From Kordia antarctica (lineage in GTDB: Bacteria; Bacteroidota; Bacteroidia; Flavobacteriales; Flavobacteriaceae), in NCBI RefSeq assembly GCF_009901525.1, contig NZ_CP019288.1, forward strand, positions 3,315,501 to 3,379,500: 64,000 nt of DNA, written 5' to 3'. This document shows, in pieces, positions 17,596 to 26,451 of the stretch. Each line of letters begins with the position of its first letter. Within the stretch, counting starts at the first letter, position 1. The notes under the pieces were generated by a model that was given only the letters and a program-made list of their open reading frames with translations, made no database searches and was not told the DNA's origin. Both the position numbers and the translations under genes were made by a program.

Positions 17596-19092
17596 TTAAA
17601 CTGATGTATTTGGGCAAGCTTGATTGTGCATCCAATCTGCATCAGTATCACATTCAATTTCATGCGCATTATTGTAACACTTGTAGTCAGTTACGGTGTT
17701 GTTATCTATATTTAAAGGGCATAACTGCTCCTGAGAAAGGTCAGTCCGTTTATTTAAAATAAATCTTTTAGTCACATGTAACGCTTTGTGATTCTTATCA
17801 GCTCCATTATAAATTAATAATCTCCCAAATCGACAATCTATATTTACAAGATTACTTGTTTTCCAAATTTTTATAATTCCATGACTTAAATCTACGTTAC
17901 TTAAATGCGTATTGGAGCATCCATGAATTCCTGTTAATACTATTCCTGGCTTAACTCGCAATGGTGGAAGATTTGGGTCTGTCGGGTGCACTAAACCTAA
18001 ACCTGAAGAAAAGAAACCTCCAATAATATGTAATCCTGAAACATTTTCTGCTCTAACAGTTTCTCCTTCTATACTTGCGCCTGCAAACCAACAATTTATT
18101 AAGGCAATGTCACGTATTCTCCAAGGTAAAGTGCCTCCACTCTGTTGATTACTCTTCATATAAATAGCTCTTTTCGCATTAGCACCTAATCCCATGACAA
18201 TATTTTCCGCTTTCCATTTTGCCACCGCAGGTAAATCTATGCCATTAGGAGGAACGCTTCCTGTTGAAATAAGTGAAACTATATTTGCATCAAACCCTTT
18301 TTCTACATAATTAGCGTCTGCATCCGCAGGTGGGTTTAAATCTATAACATCAAATGTCAAGTCTTTAATTCCTCCTCCTGAACTGTGAGCTTCATTAGAA
18401 TAAAATCTTAGGAATCCAAACCCATTATTTCCTATAATTTGATCAATTCCTAAATCTTCATACCTATGTGCTATTAATAATCGTGTTCCATTTGCTGAAG
18501 TTCCAATGTTTCCTTCACCTTGAATAACAACACCAAATGTTATGGTAGTGATAATACTTCTGAAATAATATCTACCTGCAGGAATAAAAATTGTTTTTCC
18601 AGGTCTTGTGTAATGTACATCATTGAAAATTGTTCCGTTGGATAAAGGGTCAAATTGCGCATATTCTAACGCTGCATTTAAAGCTTTTGATGCATTTCCA
18701 ATATCACCAGGCATTCCTCCAAACCAACGTAAATTTAAAGCTCCTCTATCCCATTCTCTAATCCATCTTCCAGTTGTGTTGTTTTCGGATTTACAAATCA
18801 TTCCATCATAATTTGGATTATTTCCAATTTTATAATGCTCCGCTAAGTTTACAGGACTTGGCGATGCTATCAATCTGTATACCGGGTCTAAAGTGGAAGA
18901 AGCATCAAAGATGAAAAAGCCGCCACCGCCATCGTTTTTAGTTCCATAACCTTTTACATAAACCATATCTCCGTCTGATAGTACAAATGGATTCGGAATC
19001 GTCGCTGGTTCATTAGGTTGACCTGCGTTAGGATTGGGTATTGTAGCACTAGTTAAGCTATACAATCCTGCTAAATTTTCTACTGTTATCAT
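17596..19092 (-). CDS. Right-handed beta-helix (pectate-lyase-like/tailspike-like) protein, copy B
   Basis: A 498-residue paralog of the 15980-17419 product, colinear over its whole length and also without signal peptide. Shared landmarks are MITVENLAGLYSL at the start, NDGGGGFFIFD, ALNLRWFGGMPGD, TRPGKTIFIPAGRYYF, and the C-terminal DTDADWMHNQ. It carries the 18-residue IPNPNAGQPNEPATIPNP at residues 18-35, where copy A has nothing. Both genes have a similar A-rich leader just before the ATG (ACACAAAAAAT), and a terminator lies after this gene and before copy A. This supports a tandem duplication. It may bind or cut the polysaccharide made by the locus. The enzymatic activity is not proven by any residue seen. 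Confidence 0.65.
   Translation of the reverse strand: MITVENLAGLYSLTSATIPNPNAGQPNEPATIPNPFVLSDGDMVYVKGYGTKNDGGGGFFIFDASSTLDPVYRLIASPSPVNLAEHYKIGNNPNYDGMICKSENNTTGRWIREWDRGALNLRWFGGMPGDIGNASKALNAALEYAQFDPLSNGTIFNDVHYTRPGKTIFIPAGRYYFRSIITTITFGVVIQGEGNIGTSANGTRLLIAHRYEDLGIDQIIGNNGFGFLRFYSNEAHSSGGGIKDLTFDVIDLNPPADADANYVEKGFDANIVSLISTGSVPPNGIDLPAVAKWKAENIVMGLGANAKRAIYMKSNQQSGGTLPWRIRDIALINCWFAGASIEGETVRAENVSGLHIIGGFFSSGLGLVHPTDPNLPPLRVKPGIVLTGIHGCSNTHLSNVDLSHGIIKIWKTSNLVNIDCRFGRLLIYNGADKNHKALHVTKRFILNKRTDLSQEQLCPLNIDNNTVTDYKCYNNAHEIECDTDADWMHNQACPNTSV
18988..19041 (-). repeat. Inserted 18-residue peptide repeat, copy in beta-helix B
   Basis: It encodes IPNPNAGQPNEPATIPNP at residues 18-35. Internally it repeats ATIPNP with a 14-residue period. 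The related copy is at 16994-17047 on the same strand. Confidence 0.7.
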
Positions 19093-19439
19093 AATTTTTT
19101 GTGTATTATTTTTAAGGCATTTTACCTTAAAATATTAATAAATTGTTATCTACTGTTGAGAAGATTCTACAAAAGAACACAGAAAAAATTGTGTGATGAA
19201 TTATTTTGGAGTGTATCAAATGCAACTACGGGAAGAAGCTGTTTTTGGTGTTTTTGAATCTGAGAAGATTCTATAAATGGAAAAATAGATTAGACTTCGC
19301 TTTTCAGCGGAGTTAGTTCAACTTACAATTTGGAATACGCCTAAAACAGGCTTCTCAAAATAGAGTTTCACTAAAAAAAGCGCGTCAACTTTAAAAGTGA
19401 ACGCGCTTTGTAGCTTGTTTGGTATTAGAAAATTTCTTT
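19093..19439. other. Intergenic region between beta-helix B and the oxidoreductase operon
   Basis: A 347-base gap. It holds the terminator at 19373-19409, two direct copies of TGAGAAGATTCTA (19157-19169 and 19261-19273), a small stem near 19294-19310, and an inverted TTTAAGG/CCTTAAA pair just before the beta-helix B leader. No open frame with coding character and no strict TAnnTTTG promoter was found. Confidence 0.5.
19373..19409 (-). terminator. Rho-independent terminator ending the precursor/acetylation operon
   Basis: On the minus strand the arm AAAGCGCGTTCACTTT pairs with AAAGTTGACGCGCTTT over 15 of 16 positions (one G-U, one mismatch) and is followed by seven T. It lies 31 bases after the oxidoreductase stop and closes the 19440-29896 gene row. 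Confidence 0.85.
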
Positions 19440-21557
19440 CTAGTTATCTTGAATTAAGAATGTTGCTCTGGTAGTTTGTACCATATCATCAAAGTCAATA
19501 GCGAATTTGTTGTTTTGAATCGCATCAAACATATGAATTAATTCTTCATACTGTCCTTTCTCTGATGTTTTAGAAGCCAATTCGTTTACTTTAACGCCAT
19601 AACCTGTGAGTTTCATGAAATCATCCATGATAATCGTTTTTGTGTCGTAATGCACTTCTAAGTTCTCTTTTTGATACGCTTTGTTTCCAACAGCAAAGTA
19701 TTGTAAACTTCCAACAGAACCATCTTCGTATTTTAATAAGATAGAAACATTGTCATCATTACGAATTTGATCATTATTAGGGCTTATTTTTTCAACACTA
19801 ACCGACTGAATTTTAGATTCCGTTAAAAACGTAATTAAGTCAATAAAGTGACATACTTCTCCAATAACTCTTCCACCATGTTCGTGTAACGCATCTGTTG
19901 CAGGACGGAATCCGGCATTGATACGGTAACTTATATATAATGGATTTTCACGAGTCGTTGTATGCTTTTTAATTTCTTGCGCATATTTACTAAAGCGTCT
20001 GTTAAAACCTGTTAGTAATAATGGTTTGTTTTGAATGCTTTCATCATTGTAGAAATCAACAATTTTGTCTAAGTCTTCTGGCGTTGTTGCTAGTGGTTTT
20101 TCAACAAATACATGTTTTCCCGCTTGCAATGAACGCAATGTTAATGACGCGTGATCTTTGTGTTGTGTGGTAATAAATACAAGATCAACTTCTGGATCTG
20201 TTAATACATCTTCTATTTCCGAGGTTGTATATTTTGCATCAAAATGCGTAGCAACTGTTTTTCCTTTGTGTCCAGTTCTGTTTACAACTGCATAGAGCGA
20301 ATATTTGTCTTTCATTTTCTCCATGTTTGGCAAATGCATTGCCGTTGCAAAACTTCCTGCGCCAACTAAAGCAACATTTAGTTTTCCTTTTTTGACGTAA
20401 GTATCATTTATGGCAACTTTTGCTCTTGGAGCTGCAGTTACATCATTGTCGTACGAAAGTAATACAATGATTGGTTTTTCCGGACTTTGCAAAGATGCGT
20501 ACGCTTCTTCTGCTTGTTCTATTGGATATGTTTTGTTGATTAACGGAGTAAGGTTTACTTTTCCTTCGTGAATCATTTTTAGGTATTCCGTCATGTTCCG
20601 ATTTTCCGTCCAACGAACATATGCGTATGGATAATCGTGTCCTTTGTCTTCGTATTCTCTGTCGTAACGTCCAGGTCCGTAAGAGGTAGATATTTTAAAG
20701 TCTAATTCTTTTTGATAGATATCTTCACGTTTGATTTCCATTCCAGTAACTCCAACTAAGATAACGCGCCCTTTCTTTTTACACGCTTTAAATGCTTCTG
20801 ATAACGGTTCGCTACTTGCGGTTGCTGCTGTGAATATTACGGCATCAGTTCCGTATCCGCCAGTAAAATCTTTTGTTTTCTTTACTAAATCGTCTCTCGT
20901 AGGATTTAATATAATGTCAGCACCTAATTCTTTTGCAATTTGTAAACGATCATCATTTATATCACTTACAATCGTACGAACACCTGAGTTTTTCAAGAAT
21001 TGAACCGTTAGTAATCCTAAGATTCCTGCGCCAATAACCACACAATATTCTCCTAAACGTAAGTCTGCACGACGAACTCCTTGCAATGCAATTCCACCAA
21101 GTGTTACGGTAGAAGCTAATTTTAAATCCAATCCTTCAGGGACTTTCATTACTAAGTTTTCTGGAACTACTGCATATTCTGCATGATTTGCAATTCCTGC
21201 GCCAGCTGCAGCAACTTTGTCTCCAACTTGTACGTTTTGAACGCCTTCTCCAACAGCAATTACAATTCCTGAGTTAGAATAGCCTGTTGGTGTTCCGTAT
21301 TTTACTTTTTGCTGTACTTTAGAGAATGCGCGCGCAATTCCTTGCGATTTTGCAAGTGCAATTACCTTTTTTAAGTTTTCTGGTTGCTTGATGGCTCTCA
21401 TCAGTAGATTTTCTCCACTGTTTCCAACACTTTTTAATTCTGTTCCCGCAGAAATACAGCTATACGATACTGCAATAAGTACTTCTCCTGCTGATAATAT
21501 TGGTGATGGCACTTCTTCTGCCATTACCTTTCCTTTTTTTATGATTGCTTGTAACAT
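19440..21557 (-). CDS. Two-domain oxidoreductase (MDR-like domain fused to Gfo/Idh/MocA domain)
   Basis: A 705-residue paralog of the 2127-4241 product with the same domain order. The MDR part has CVVIGAGILGLLTVQ, and the Gfo/Idh/MocA part has VALVGAGSFATAMHLP, EKPLATTPEDLD and GFNRRFSKYAQEI. As in the other copy the zinc-ligand positions are changed: SAGTE where GxCGTD is expected, and GYSNSG where GHE is expected. It is the last gene of the operon, coupled to the SGNH gene by a 1-base overlap and followed by a strong terminator. It probably oxidises or reduces a sugar or nucleotide-sugar carbon. The two copies differ enough to have different substrates. Confidence 0.85.
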   Translation of the reverse strand: MLQAIIKKGKVMAEEVPSPILSAGEVLIAVSYSCISAGTELKSVGNSGENLLMRAIKQPENLKKVIALAKSQGIARAFSKVQQKVKYGTPTGYSNSGIVIAVGEGVQNVQVGDKVAAAGAGIANHAEYAVVPENLVMKVPEGLDLKLASTVTLGGIALQGVRRADLRLGEYCVVIGAGILGLLTVQFLKNSGVRTIVSDINDDRLQIAKELGADIILNPTRDDLVKKTKDFTGGYGTDAVIFTAATASSEPLSEAFKACKKKGRVILVGVTGMEIKREDIYQKELDFKISTSYGPGRYDREYEDKGHDYPYAYVRWTENRNMTEYLKMIHEGKVNLTPLINKTYPIEQAEEAYASLQSPEKPIIVLLSYDNDVTAAPRAKVAINDTYVKKGKLNVALVGAGSFATAMHLPNMEKMKDKYSLYAVVNRTGHKGKTVATHFDAKYTTSEIEDVLTDPEVDLVFITTQHKDHASLTLRSLQAGKHVFVEKPLATTPEDLDKIVDFYNDESIQNKPLLLTGFNRRFSKYAQEIKKHTTTRENPLYISYRINAGFRPATDALHEHGGRVIGEVCHFIDLITFLTESKIQSVSVEKISPNNDQIRNDDNVSILLKYEDGSVGSLQYFAVGNKAYQKENLEVHYDTKTIIMDDFMKLTGYGVKVNELASKTSEKGQYEELIHMFDAIQNNKFAIDFDDMVQTTRATFLIQDN

Positions 21558-23224
21558 TATAGATTGAGTTCTTTTATGATATATTTTGCTAATTTTTCGT
21601 GACCTTCTGCATTGAAATGTAATACATCTATTTTACCTTTTTTTTCTCCATTTGTATAAAGTCCAAAATTGTCTTTCGATAAAATGTATGACGCATCTAC
21701 AAATGCGACATTGTTTTGTACGCAGTATTTTTTTACCGCTTCCACTAAGTCTTTATATTGTGCTCTTTGTGGATAGGCTGTTTTTTCATTGTTATGCCAA
21801 AAAGGCGTTAATAAAAATACATTTTGCTCTTTTGTTTTCAGTTTTGCTAATTGATCAACTACTAAAAACATGTTTTGTTGAATACGTACCCATTCTGCGG
21901 TTGTATATGAATATGAAACATTTACACGTTCTGTAAGTTCTTCTTCAAATCCTGCGTTTGGTAATAGGTTTTCGCTAGCAACACCATTATAAACAGGCAT
22001 TGCTTTTATTTCGTCAAACCAAACCGTTCCTGTTCCTCCATAAAATAAAACATGTGGTTTGATTGATGTTACTTTTTTGTCAAATTGGATCCGTGTTTTT
22101 ACTAGTTCCCAATCATGTGTTCCTGTATTAAATGTCAATCCTTTGTAAAACCATTTGCTGGTACCATCTTCAAAAATAACTTGAAAGTCTATACAATAAA
22201 GTTTGCTATTCTGAACGTTTTCAGCTTTACTCCAACCTTCAAAATCAAATGTATCGGTTGGTTTTTTTAAAAGAATATCGTCACCAGTCCATTTAGCGCT
22301 TTGTGCTTTTTCATTGACAATTTTGATTGATTTGCTTCCTGTATGCGCAATTTCAGATTCCCAACCTTCAATGTTGTCTAAATCTTGATTAAAGGTTTTC
22401 CAGTAAGCTGGAGTGTTCGTTCTAAATACGTCTTCTGTTTTCTCAGAATTAACGTCTCTAATTTCTTTGAGAACGCCTATAGTTTCAGCATTAAGCCATT
22501 TTTTGATTGCGGATCTTTTTTGATAAATATCAATATTATCTTCTACAATTTTATCAACAGCTGTTGTAATTTTTGAATTTATGTTTAAAGGAAATACCTC
22601 ATCGCTCACTGCGTTAGTAACAGCTTCATCATTGCCGTTTTTTTCGAGTTTGTTCTCTACTTTCTTATACGTTTTATTTACAATAGCTTTTACTTCTGGT
22701 CTGATGACTTCAGCTAAACCATCCCAAGGTGTTACTGCGATAAGTATGCGATCTGGGTTAATGATTTCAACACCTTTTTCAGACATTATAAATTTTTCAG
22801 GCGTTGACATTCCTCCTAAAGAAAGGTTGTAAGTAGCGTATTTGTCACCTGTAAATTGTGCCATTTTTCTAGAAACCATCTTTTGGTACGAATCCTGAAT
22901 ATCTTCTCCTTGCATTACACGCATTTGCGAGGAGCCAATGATTAAAAATTTTGGCTTTTCTGAGTACTTTAAGTTGTTCAGAACTTTATCTAGCATTTTT
23001 CCACTAGTTGGATCAAATGTTAAATCGTTTTGTGCAATTAATGAATCTATCAACGAATAGGTATTGCTTGCCATATTTTTGATACCATCATTGAACGAAA
23101 GATATGATTGTGCTTTAGGATCTTTTAAGAAGATACTTTTCACAGCGAAAGATGTCCCAAGAAATATGACTAAGGCAATTGCAACCTGAATGAGAAATAA
23201 ACGATGTTGTTTTTTCATAGCCAT
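21557..23224 (-). CDS. Membrane-anchored SGNH (AlgJ/AlgX-like) protein with embedded CBM-like domain
   Basis: A 555-residue protein with one N-terminal membrane helix (about residues 9-28) and the rest likely periplasmic. The first SGNH block is FLIIGSSQMRV (94-103), with a conserved-looking NLSLGGMSTP at 133-142. The last block is KIDVLHFNAEGHEKL (531-545), giving the Asp/His pair. Between them, residues about 280-410 form a separate beta-sandwich with GWSKAENVQ, TGTHDWELVKT and GGTGTVWFDEI, typical of CBM4/9-like jelly-roll modules. It overlaps the MBOAT gene by one base. This arrangement matches the AlgI/AlgJ pairs that O-acetylate exopolysaccharides in the periplasm, and the embedded module would hold the glycan. 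Confidence 0.7.
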   Translation of the reverse strand: MAMKKQHRLFLIQVAIALVIFLGTSFAVKSIFLKDPKAQSYLSFNDGIKNMASNTYSLIDSLIAQNDLTFDPTSGKMLDKVLNNLKYSEKPKFLIIGSSQMRVMQGEDIQDSYQKMVSRKMAQFTGDKYATYNLSLGGMSTPEKFIMSEKGVEIINPDRILIAVTPWDGLAEVIRPEVKAIVNKTYKKVENKLEKNGNDEAVTNAVSDEVFPLNINSKITTAVDKIVEDNIDIYQKRSAIKKWLNAETIGVLKEIRDVNSEKTEDVFRTNTPAYWKTFNQDLDNIEGWESEIAHTGSKSIKIVNEKAQSAKWTGDDILLKKPTDTFDFEGWSKAENVQNSKLYCIDFQVIFEDGTSKWFYKGLTFNTGTHDWELVKTRIQFDKKVTSIKPHVLFYGGTGTVWFDEIKAMPVYNGVASENLLPNAGFEEELTERVNVSYSYTTAEWVRIQQNMFLVVDQLAKLKTKEQNVFLLTPFWHNNEKTAYPQRAQYKDLVEAVKKYCVQNNVAFVDASYILSKDNFGLYTNGEKKGKIDVLHFNAEGHEKLAKYIIKELNL

Positions 23225-24663
23225 TAGAATTGAAAATATATAAATGCTTGATTGTCATCACTTCCAAATAGTAATACTAGGAAGATTGCCAGTCCAAATA
23301 AAGCTCCTTGCAAATACGGATTGGAAAACATGTGTTGTTGCTTTTCTTCTACTTCTTTGTAATATTTTGTTCCAAAGAAATGACCTATTACGGTAATTCC
23401 AAGCAATGCAACAAACGCAATTGGAATTGTGTAATTGACAGATTCTTTTAGTGTAAACATGTTTTGTAATACTTGTGAAGCATCGCCAAATGTTTGCGCT
23501 CTAAAAAACACCCACGTAACCATTACAAATATCATGGTTAAAACCCACGCAAATACGGTATATGCAGAAGCGCCAAGTTTTGAGAATTTGAAATTTTTTG
23601 AGTATTTGGTTGAATATAATTTGTGTACAATTAATGCGGTTCCGTGCAATCCGCCCCAAACGACAAAGTTCCAGCTTGCGCCGTGCCAAAGTCCTCCAAG
23701 AAGCATGGTTAACATTAAGTTTCTGTAATAGAATATTTTTTTAGAGACTCTACTTCCTCCTAACGGAATGAATAAGTAATCCCGTAACCAGGTTGATAAA
23801 CTGATGTGCCATTTTCTCCAAAAAACAGTAATGTCGGTAGCGTTATAAGGCATGTTGAAGTTTTCCATTAAACGAAAACCTAACAATGCTGCTACACCAA
23901 TTGCCATGTCTGAATATCCTGAGAAATCGCAATAAATTTGGATACTATACGCCATTACACCAATCCAAGAAGCTAATGTTCCAAATTGATCTGGATTTGA
24001 AAATAACGGATCCGAGAAGTGTGCAATATTATCTGCTATAACTACTTTTTTTACCAATCCTAAGAGAAAATAATTCGCGGCAAGCTGAAAGTTAATATTT
24101 TTAAAATATTGATTGACTTTTAACTGCGGAATGAAATCAACGGCTCTTACAATAGGTCCGGCTACTAATTGCGGGAAGAATGTTACGTATAATGAAAACT
24201 CGAAGAAATCTTTGGAAGGTTTCAGTTTTCCGTAATAAATATCTATCGTGTAACACATGGATTGAAATGTGTAAAACGAAATTCCCACAGGCAATATTAC
24301 ATCTACAAAAAAGTTAGAACCTGCAACGTCATTGACCGTTCCTAAGAAGAAATTGACATATTTGAAGTATGCCAAAAACCCTAAGTTGGTTACCAAACTG
24401 ATAATCAAAAATAGTTTCTTCTGTTTTTGAGATTCGCTACTATGAATTTTTTTACCAGCAATATAATCGACAACCGTAGAAAATAATATCAATAGAATGA
24501 ATATCGGATTCCATGACATATAAAAGTAATAAGAAGCCAAAAGCAAGAATACAATTCTCGCTTTTAGCCTTTTATTATCGTCTTTTATACTACCTAATAC
24601 AAACCAATATATTACAAATACAATAGTAAAGAATACTAGGAAAAGAGAAGTAGAAAATATCAT
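23224..24663 (-). CDS. MBOAT family O-acyltransferase (AlgI-like)
   Basis: A 479-residue polytopic protein. Its core is the MBOAT signature: FWRKWHISLSTWLRDYLFIP near residue 290 and LGGLWHGASWNFVVWGGLHG near 330, with the presumed catalytic His in the second. Other AlgI-like stretches are LPVGISFYTFQSMCYTIDIY and FFPQLVAGPIVRA. Such proteins carry acetyl groups across the inner membrane for an SGNH partner to put on the polymer, and here that partner is the next gene (1-base overlap). The start at 24663 gives a first helix, as in AlgI/DltB proteins. Confidence 0.88.
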   Translation of the reverse strand: MIFSTSLFLVFFTIVFVIYWFVLGSIKDDNKRLKARIVFLLLASYYFYMSWNPIFILLILFSTVVDYIAGKKIHSSESQKQKKLFLIISLVTNLGFLAYFKYVNFFLGTVNDVAGSNFFVDVILPVGISFYTFQSMCYTIDIYYGKLKPSKDFFEFSLYVTFFPQLVAGPIVRAVDFIPQLKVNQYFKNINFQLAANYFLLGLVKKVVIADNIAHFSDPLFSNPDQFGTLASWIGVMAYSIQIYCDFSGYSDMAIGVAALLGFRLMENFNMPYNATDITVFWRKWHISLSTWLRDYLFIPLGGSRVSKKIFYYRNLMLTMLLGGLWHGASWNFVVWGGLHGTALIVHKLYSTKYSKNFKFSKLGASAYTVFAWVLTMIFVMVTWVFFRAQTFGDASQVLQNMFTLKESVNYTIPIAFVALLGITVIGHFFGTKYYKEVEEKQQHMFSNPYLQGALFGLAIFLVLLFGSDDNQAFIYFQF

Positions 24664-24675
24664 TTAATAGTTTAT

Positions 24676-25221
24676 TTACTTAGGCATTTTGATATCTCTA
24701 ACTGTCAATATTTTTTTATTAACAACACCTTGATCATTGTAAAAGTAAAATTTCACTTGCGTGAATTCTTTTGGTATGATTTCAAAGTTTTGAGCTACTA
24801 CAATTCCTCCGTCTAAAGTGAATAATTTACTTAACTCAGGTATTTGTCTTGCTTTTCTTTTTTGATAGATTTCATCTTTTAATAATGATGGATCTACTGG
24901 GTAGAATACCGCAGAAACTTTTAATTCTGCTACTTTAGCAAAGTCTGTACCTTCTTCTAATCCGTAGATTAATTGATATTTATCTCCACCTTTACTTTCT
25001 AATGCAATAAAATCTACTTTGATATCATCTGCAAATTCATATCCATTATCAAAAATATAGTTAAGCTGTGTCGGAACATCTGTAAGTTTCGGATATGTTA
25101 CTTCTTCCTGTGTTGCTTCTATTTTTTCGGTTTCTTTTGTAGTGTCTTCAGGTTTCTTTTTTTCATCTGAGCCACATGCAATCAGAAAAAGACCAAGAAC
25201 TAATACTAATACTTTTTTCAT
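24676..25221 (-). CDS. Small lipoprotein of the acetylation cluster, unknown function
   Basis: A 181-residue protein starting MKKVLVLVLGLFLIACGSDE, a lipoprotein signal with the lipidated Cys at 16, then a Lys/Glu/Thr-rich linker. The remaining 130 residues are mixed alpha/beta without a recognised domain. It lies 12 bases before the MBOAT gene and 19 after wecC, so it belongs to the same transcript. It may be an accessory part of the O-acetylation system, but this is inference from position. Confidence 0.55.
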   Translation of the reverse strand: MKKVLVLVLGLFLIACGSDEKKKPEDTTKETEKIEATQEEVTYPKLTDVPTQLNYIFDNGYEFADDIKVDFIALESKGGDKYQLIYGLEEGTDFAKVAELKVSAVFYPVDPSLLKDEIYQKRKARQIPELSKLFTLDGGIVVAQNFEIIPKEFTQVKFYFYNDQGVVNKKILTVRDIKMPK

Positions 25222-25240
25222 TGTTTTTTATTTTTACAAT

Positions 25241-26443
25241 TTAACTTACGTTACAAAAATCGATAACAGTTTTATTTACTGTTAAATCTTTAAATTCATT
25301 ATGCGCTACTAAATATACAATAATATCTGCTTGTGACACAGCTTCTTGCATATCGTGAATTTCAAATGCTTTGTGAGATTTTACGTTTGGCTCTACTGCT
25401 AATACCTGAAAACCATCGTTTACTAACGTGTTGGTTACCAATAATGCTGGCGATTCGCGTAAATCATCAATATTTGGTTTAAATGCTAATCCCATACATG
25501 CGATTTTGGCATCTCTTCCGTTGTCTATTTTAAATTGTAACGCGGTATTTTTTACTTTTTCAATAGCCCATTCTGTTTTGTAATTATTGATTTCTCTTGC
25601 TGCGCGAATTATTTTTGCTTGCTTTGGAAATTCCGATACAATAAACCAAGGATCTACGGCGATACAATGTCCACCAACTCCAGTTCCTGGTTGTAGAATG
25701 TTTACTCTTGGGTGTTTGTTCGCTAAGCGAATTAATTCCCAAACATTGATTCCTGCTTCATCACAAATCATAGAAAGTTCGTTTGCAAATGCAATTTGAA
25801 CGTCTCTTGATGAGTTTTCAACCAACTTACACATTTCTGCCGTTTTAGCGTTGGTTTTGTGCAATTCTCCTTTTACGAAATGCTTGTAAAATGCTACTGC
25901 TTTATCAGTTGATGCAGCATCAATTCCGCCAATAGCTCTATCATTATGCTCTAATTCGTAAATTACATTTCCGGGCAATACACGTTCTGGGCAATATGCC
26001 ATGTATATTTTACCTTTCAATTCTGGACGTCCAGCATTAACGATAGCTAGCATTTTTTCCGTAGTTCCTACAGGACTTGTAGATTCTACAATAACCAAAG
26101 CGCCTTCTCTTAAGGTTGGCAATAAAGCCTTTGTTGCAGCTTCTACATATGAGATATCTGGCTCATGATCACCTTTAAATGGTGTTGGCACTGCTATCAA
26201 ATATACATCTGCCTCAACGGGCGATGTACTTGCTGTTAAGTATCCTTTTTTTACTACATGATGTACCAAACCATCTAAGTCTGGCTCCACAATATGGATT
26301 TCTCCTTTGTTTATAGTATCTACAACATGTTGATGAATGTCAACTCCTGTTACTTTAATTTCTTTACTTGCAATTAACGCTGCGGTAGGAAGTCCAATAT
26401 ATCCTAAACCTACCATAACAACGCTTGGTTTGTTATTCCCCAT
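25241..26443 (-). CDS. wecC: UDP-N-acetyl-D-mannosamine dehydrogenase
   Basis: A 400-residue UDP-glucose/GDP-mannose dehydrogenase family member. The NAD-binding start is VVMVGLGYIGLPTAALIAS, and the active-site region reads GTGVGGHCIAVDPWF with the catalytic Cys. The NELSMICDEAGINVWELIRL region and the overall length match WecC rather than UDP-glucose dehydrogenases. It oxidises UDP-ManNAc to UDP-ManNAcA using two NAD+, in the cytoplasm. Its usual partner wecB is directly upstream (8-base gap), giving a two-step path from UDP-GlcNAc to UDP-ManNAcA. Confidence 0.9.
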   Translation of the reverse strand: MGNNKPSVVMVGLGYIGLPTAALIASKEIKVTGVDIHQHVVDTINKGEIHIVEPDLDGLVHHVVKKGYLTASTSPVEADVYLIAVPTPFKGDHEPDISYVEAATKALLPTLREGALVIVESTSPVGTTEKMLAIVNAGRPELKGKIYMAYCPERVLPGNVIYELEHNDRAIGGIDAASTDKAVAFYKHFVKGELHKTNAKTAEMCKLVENSSRDVQIAFANELSMICDEAGINVWELIRLANKHPRVNILQPGTGVGGHCIAVDPWFIVSEFPKQAKIIRAAREINNYKTEWAIEKVKNTALQFKIDNGRDAKIACMGLAFKPNIDDLRESPALLVTNTLVNDGFQVLAVEPNVKSHKAFEIHDMQEAVSQADIIVYLVAHNEFKDLTVNKTVIDFCNVS

Positions 26444-26451
26444 GATTCTCT

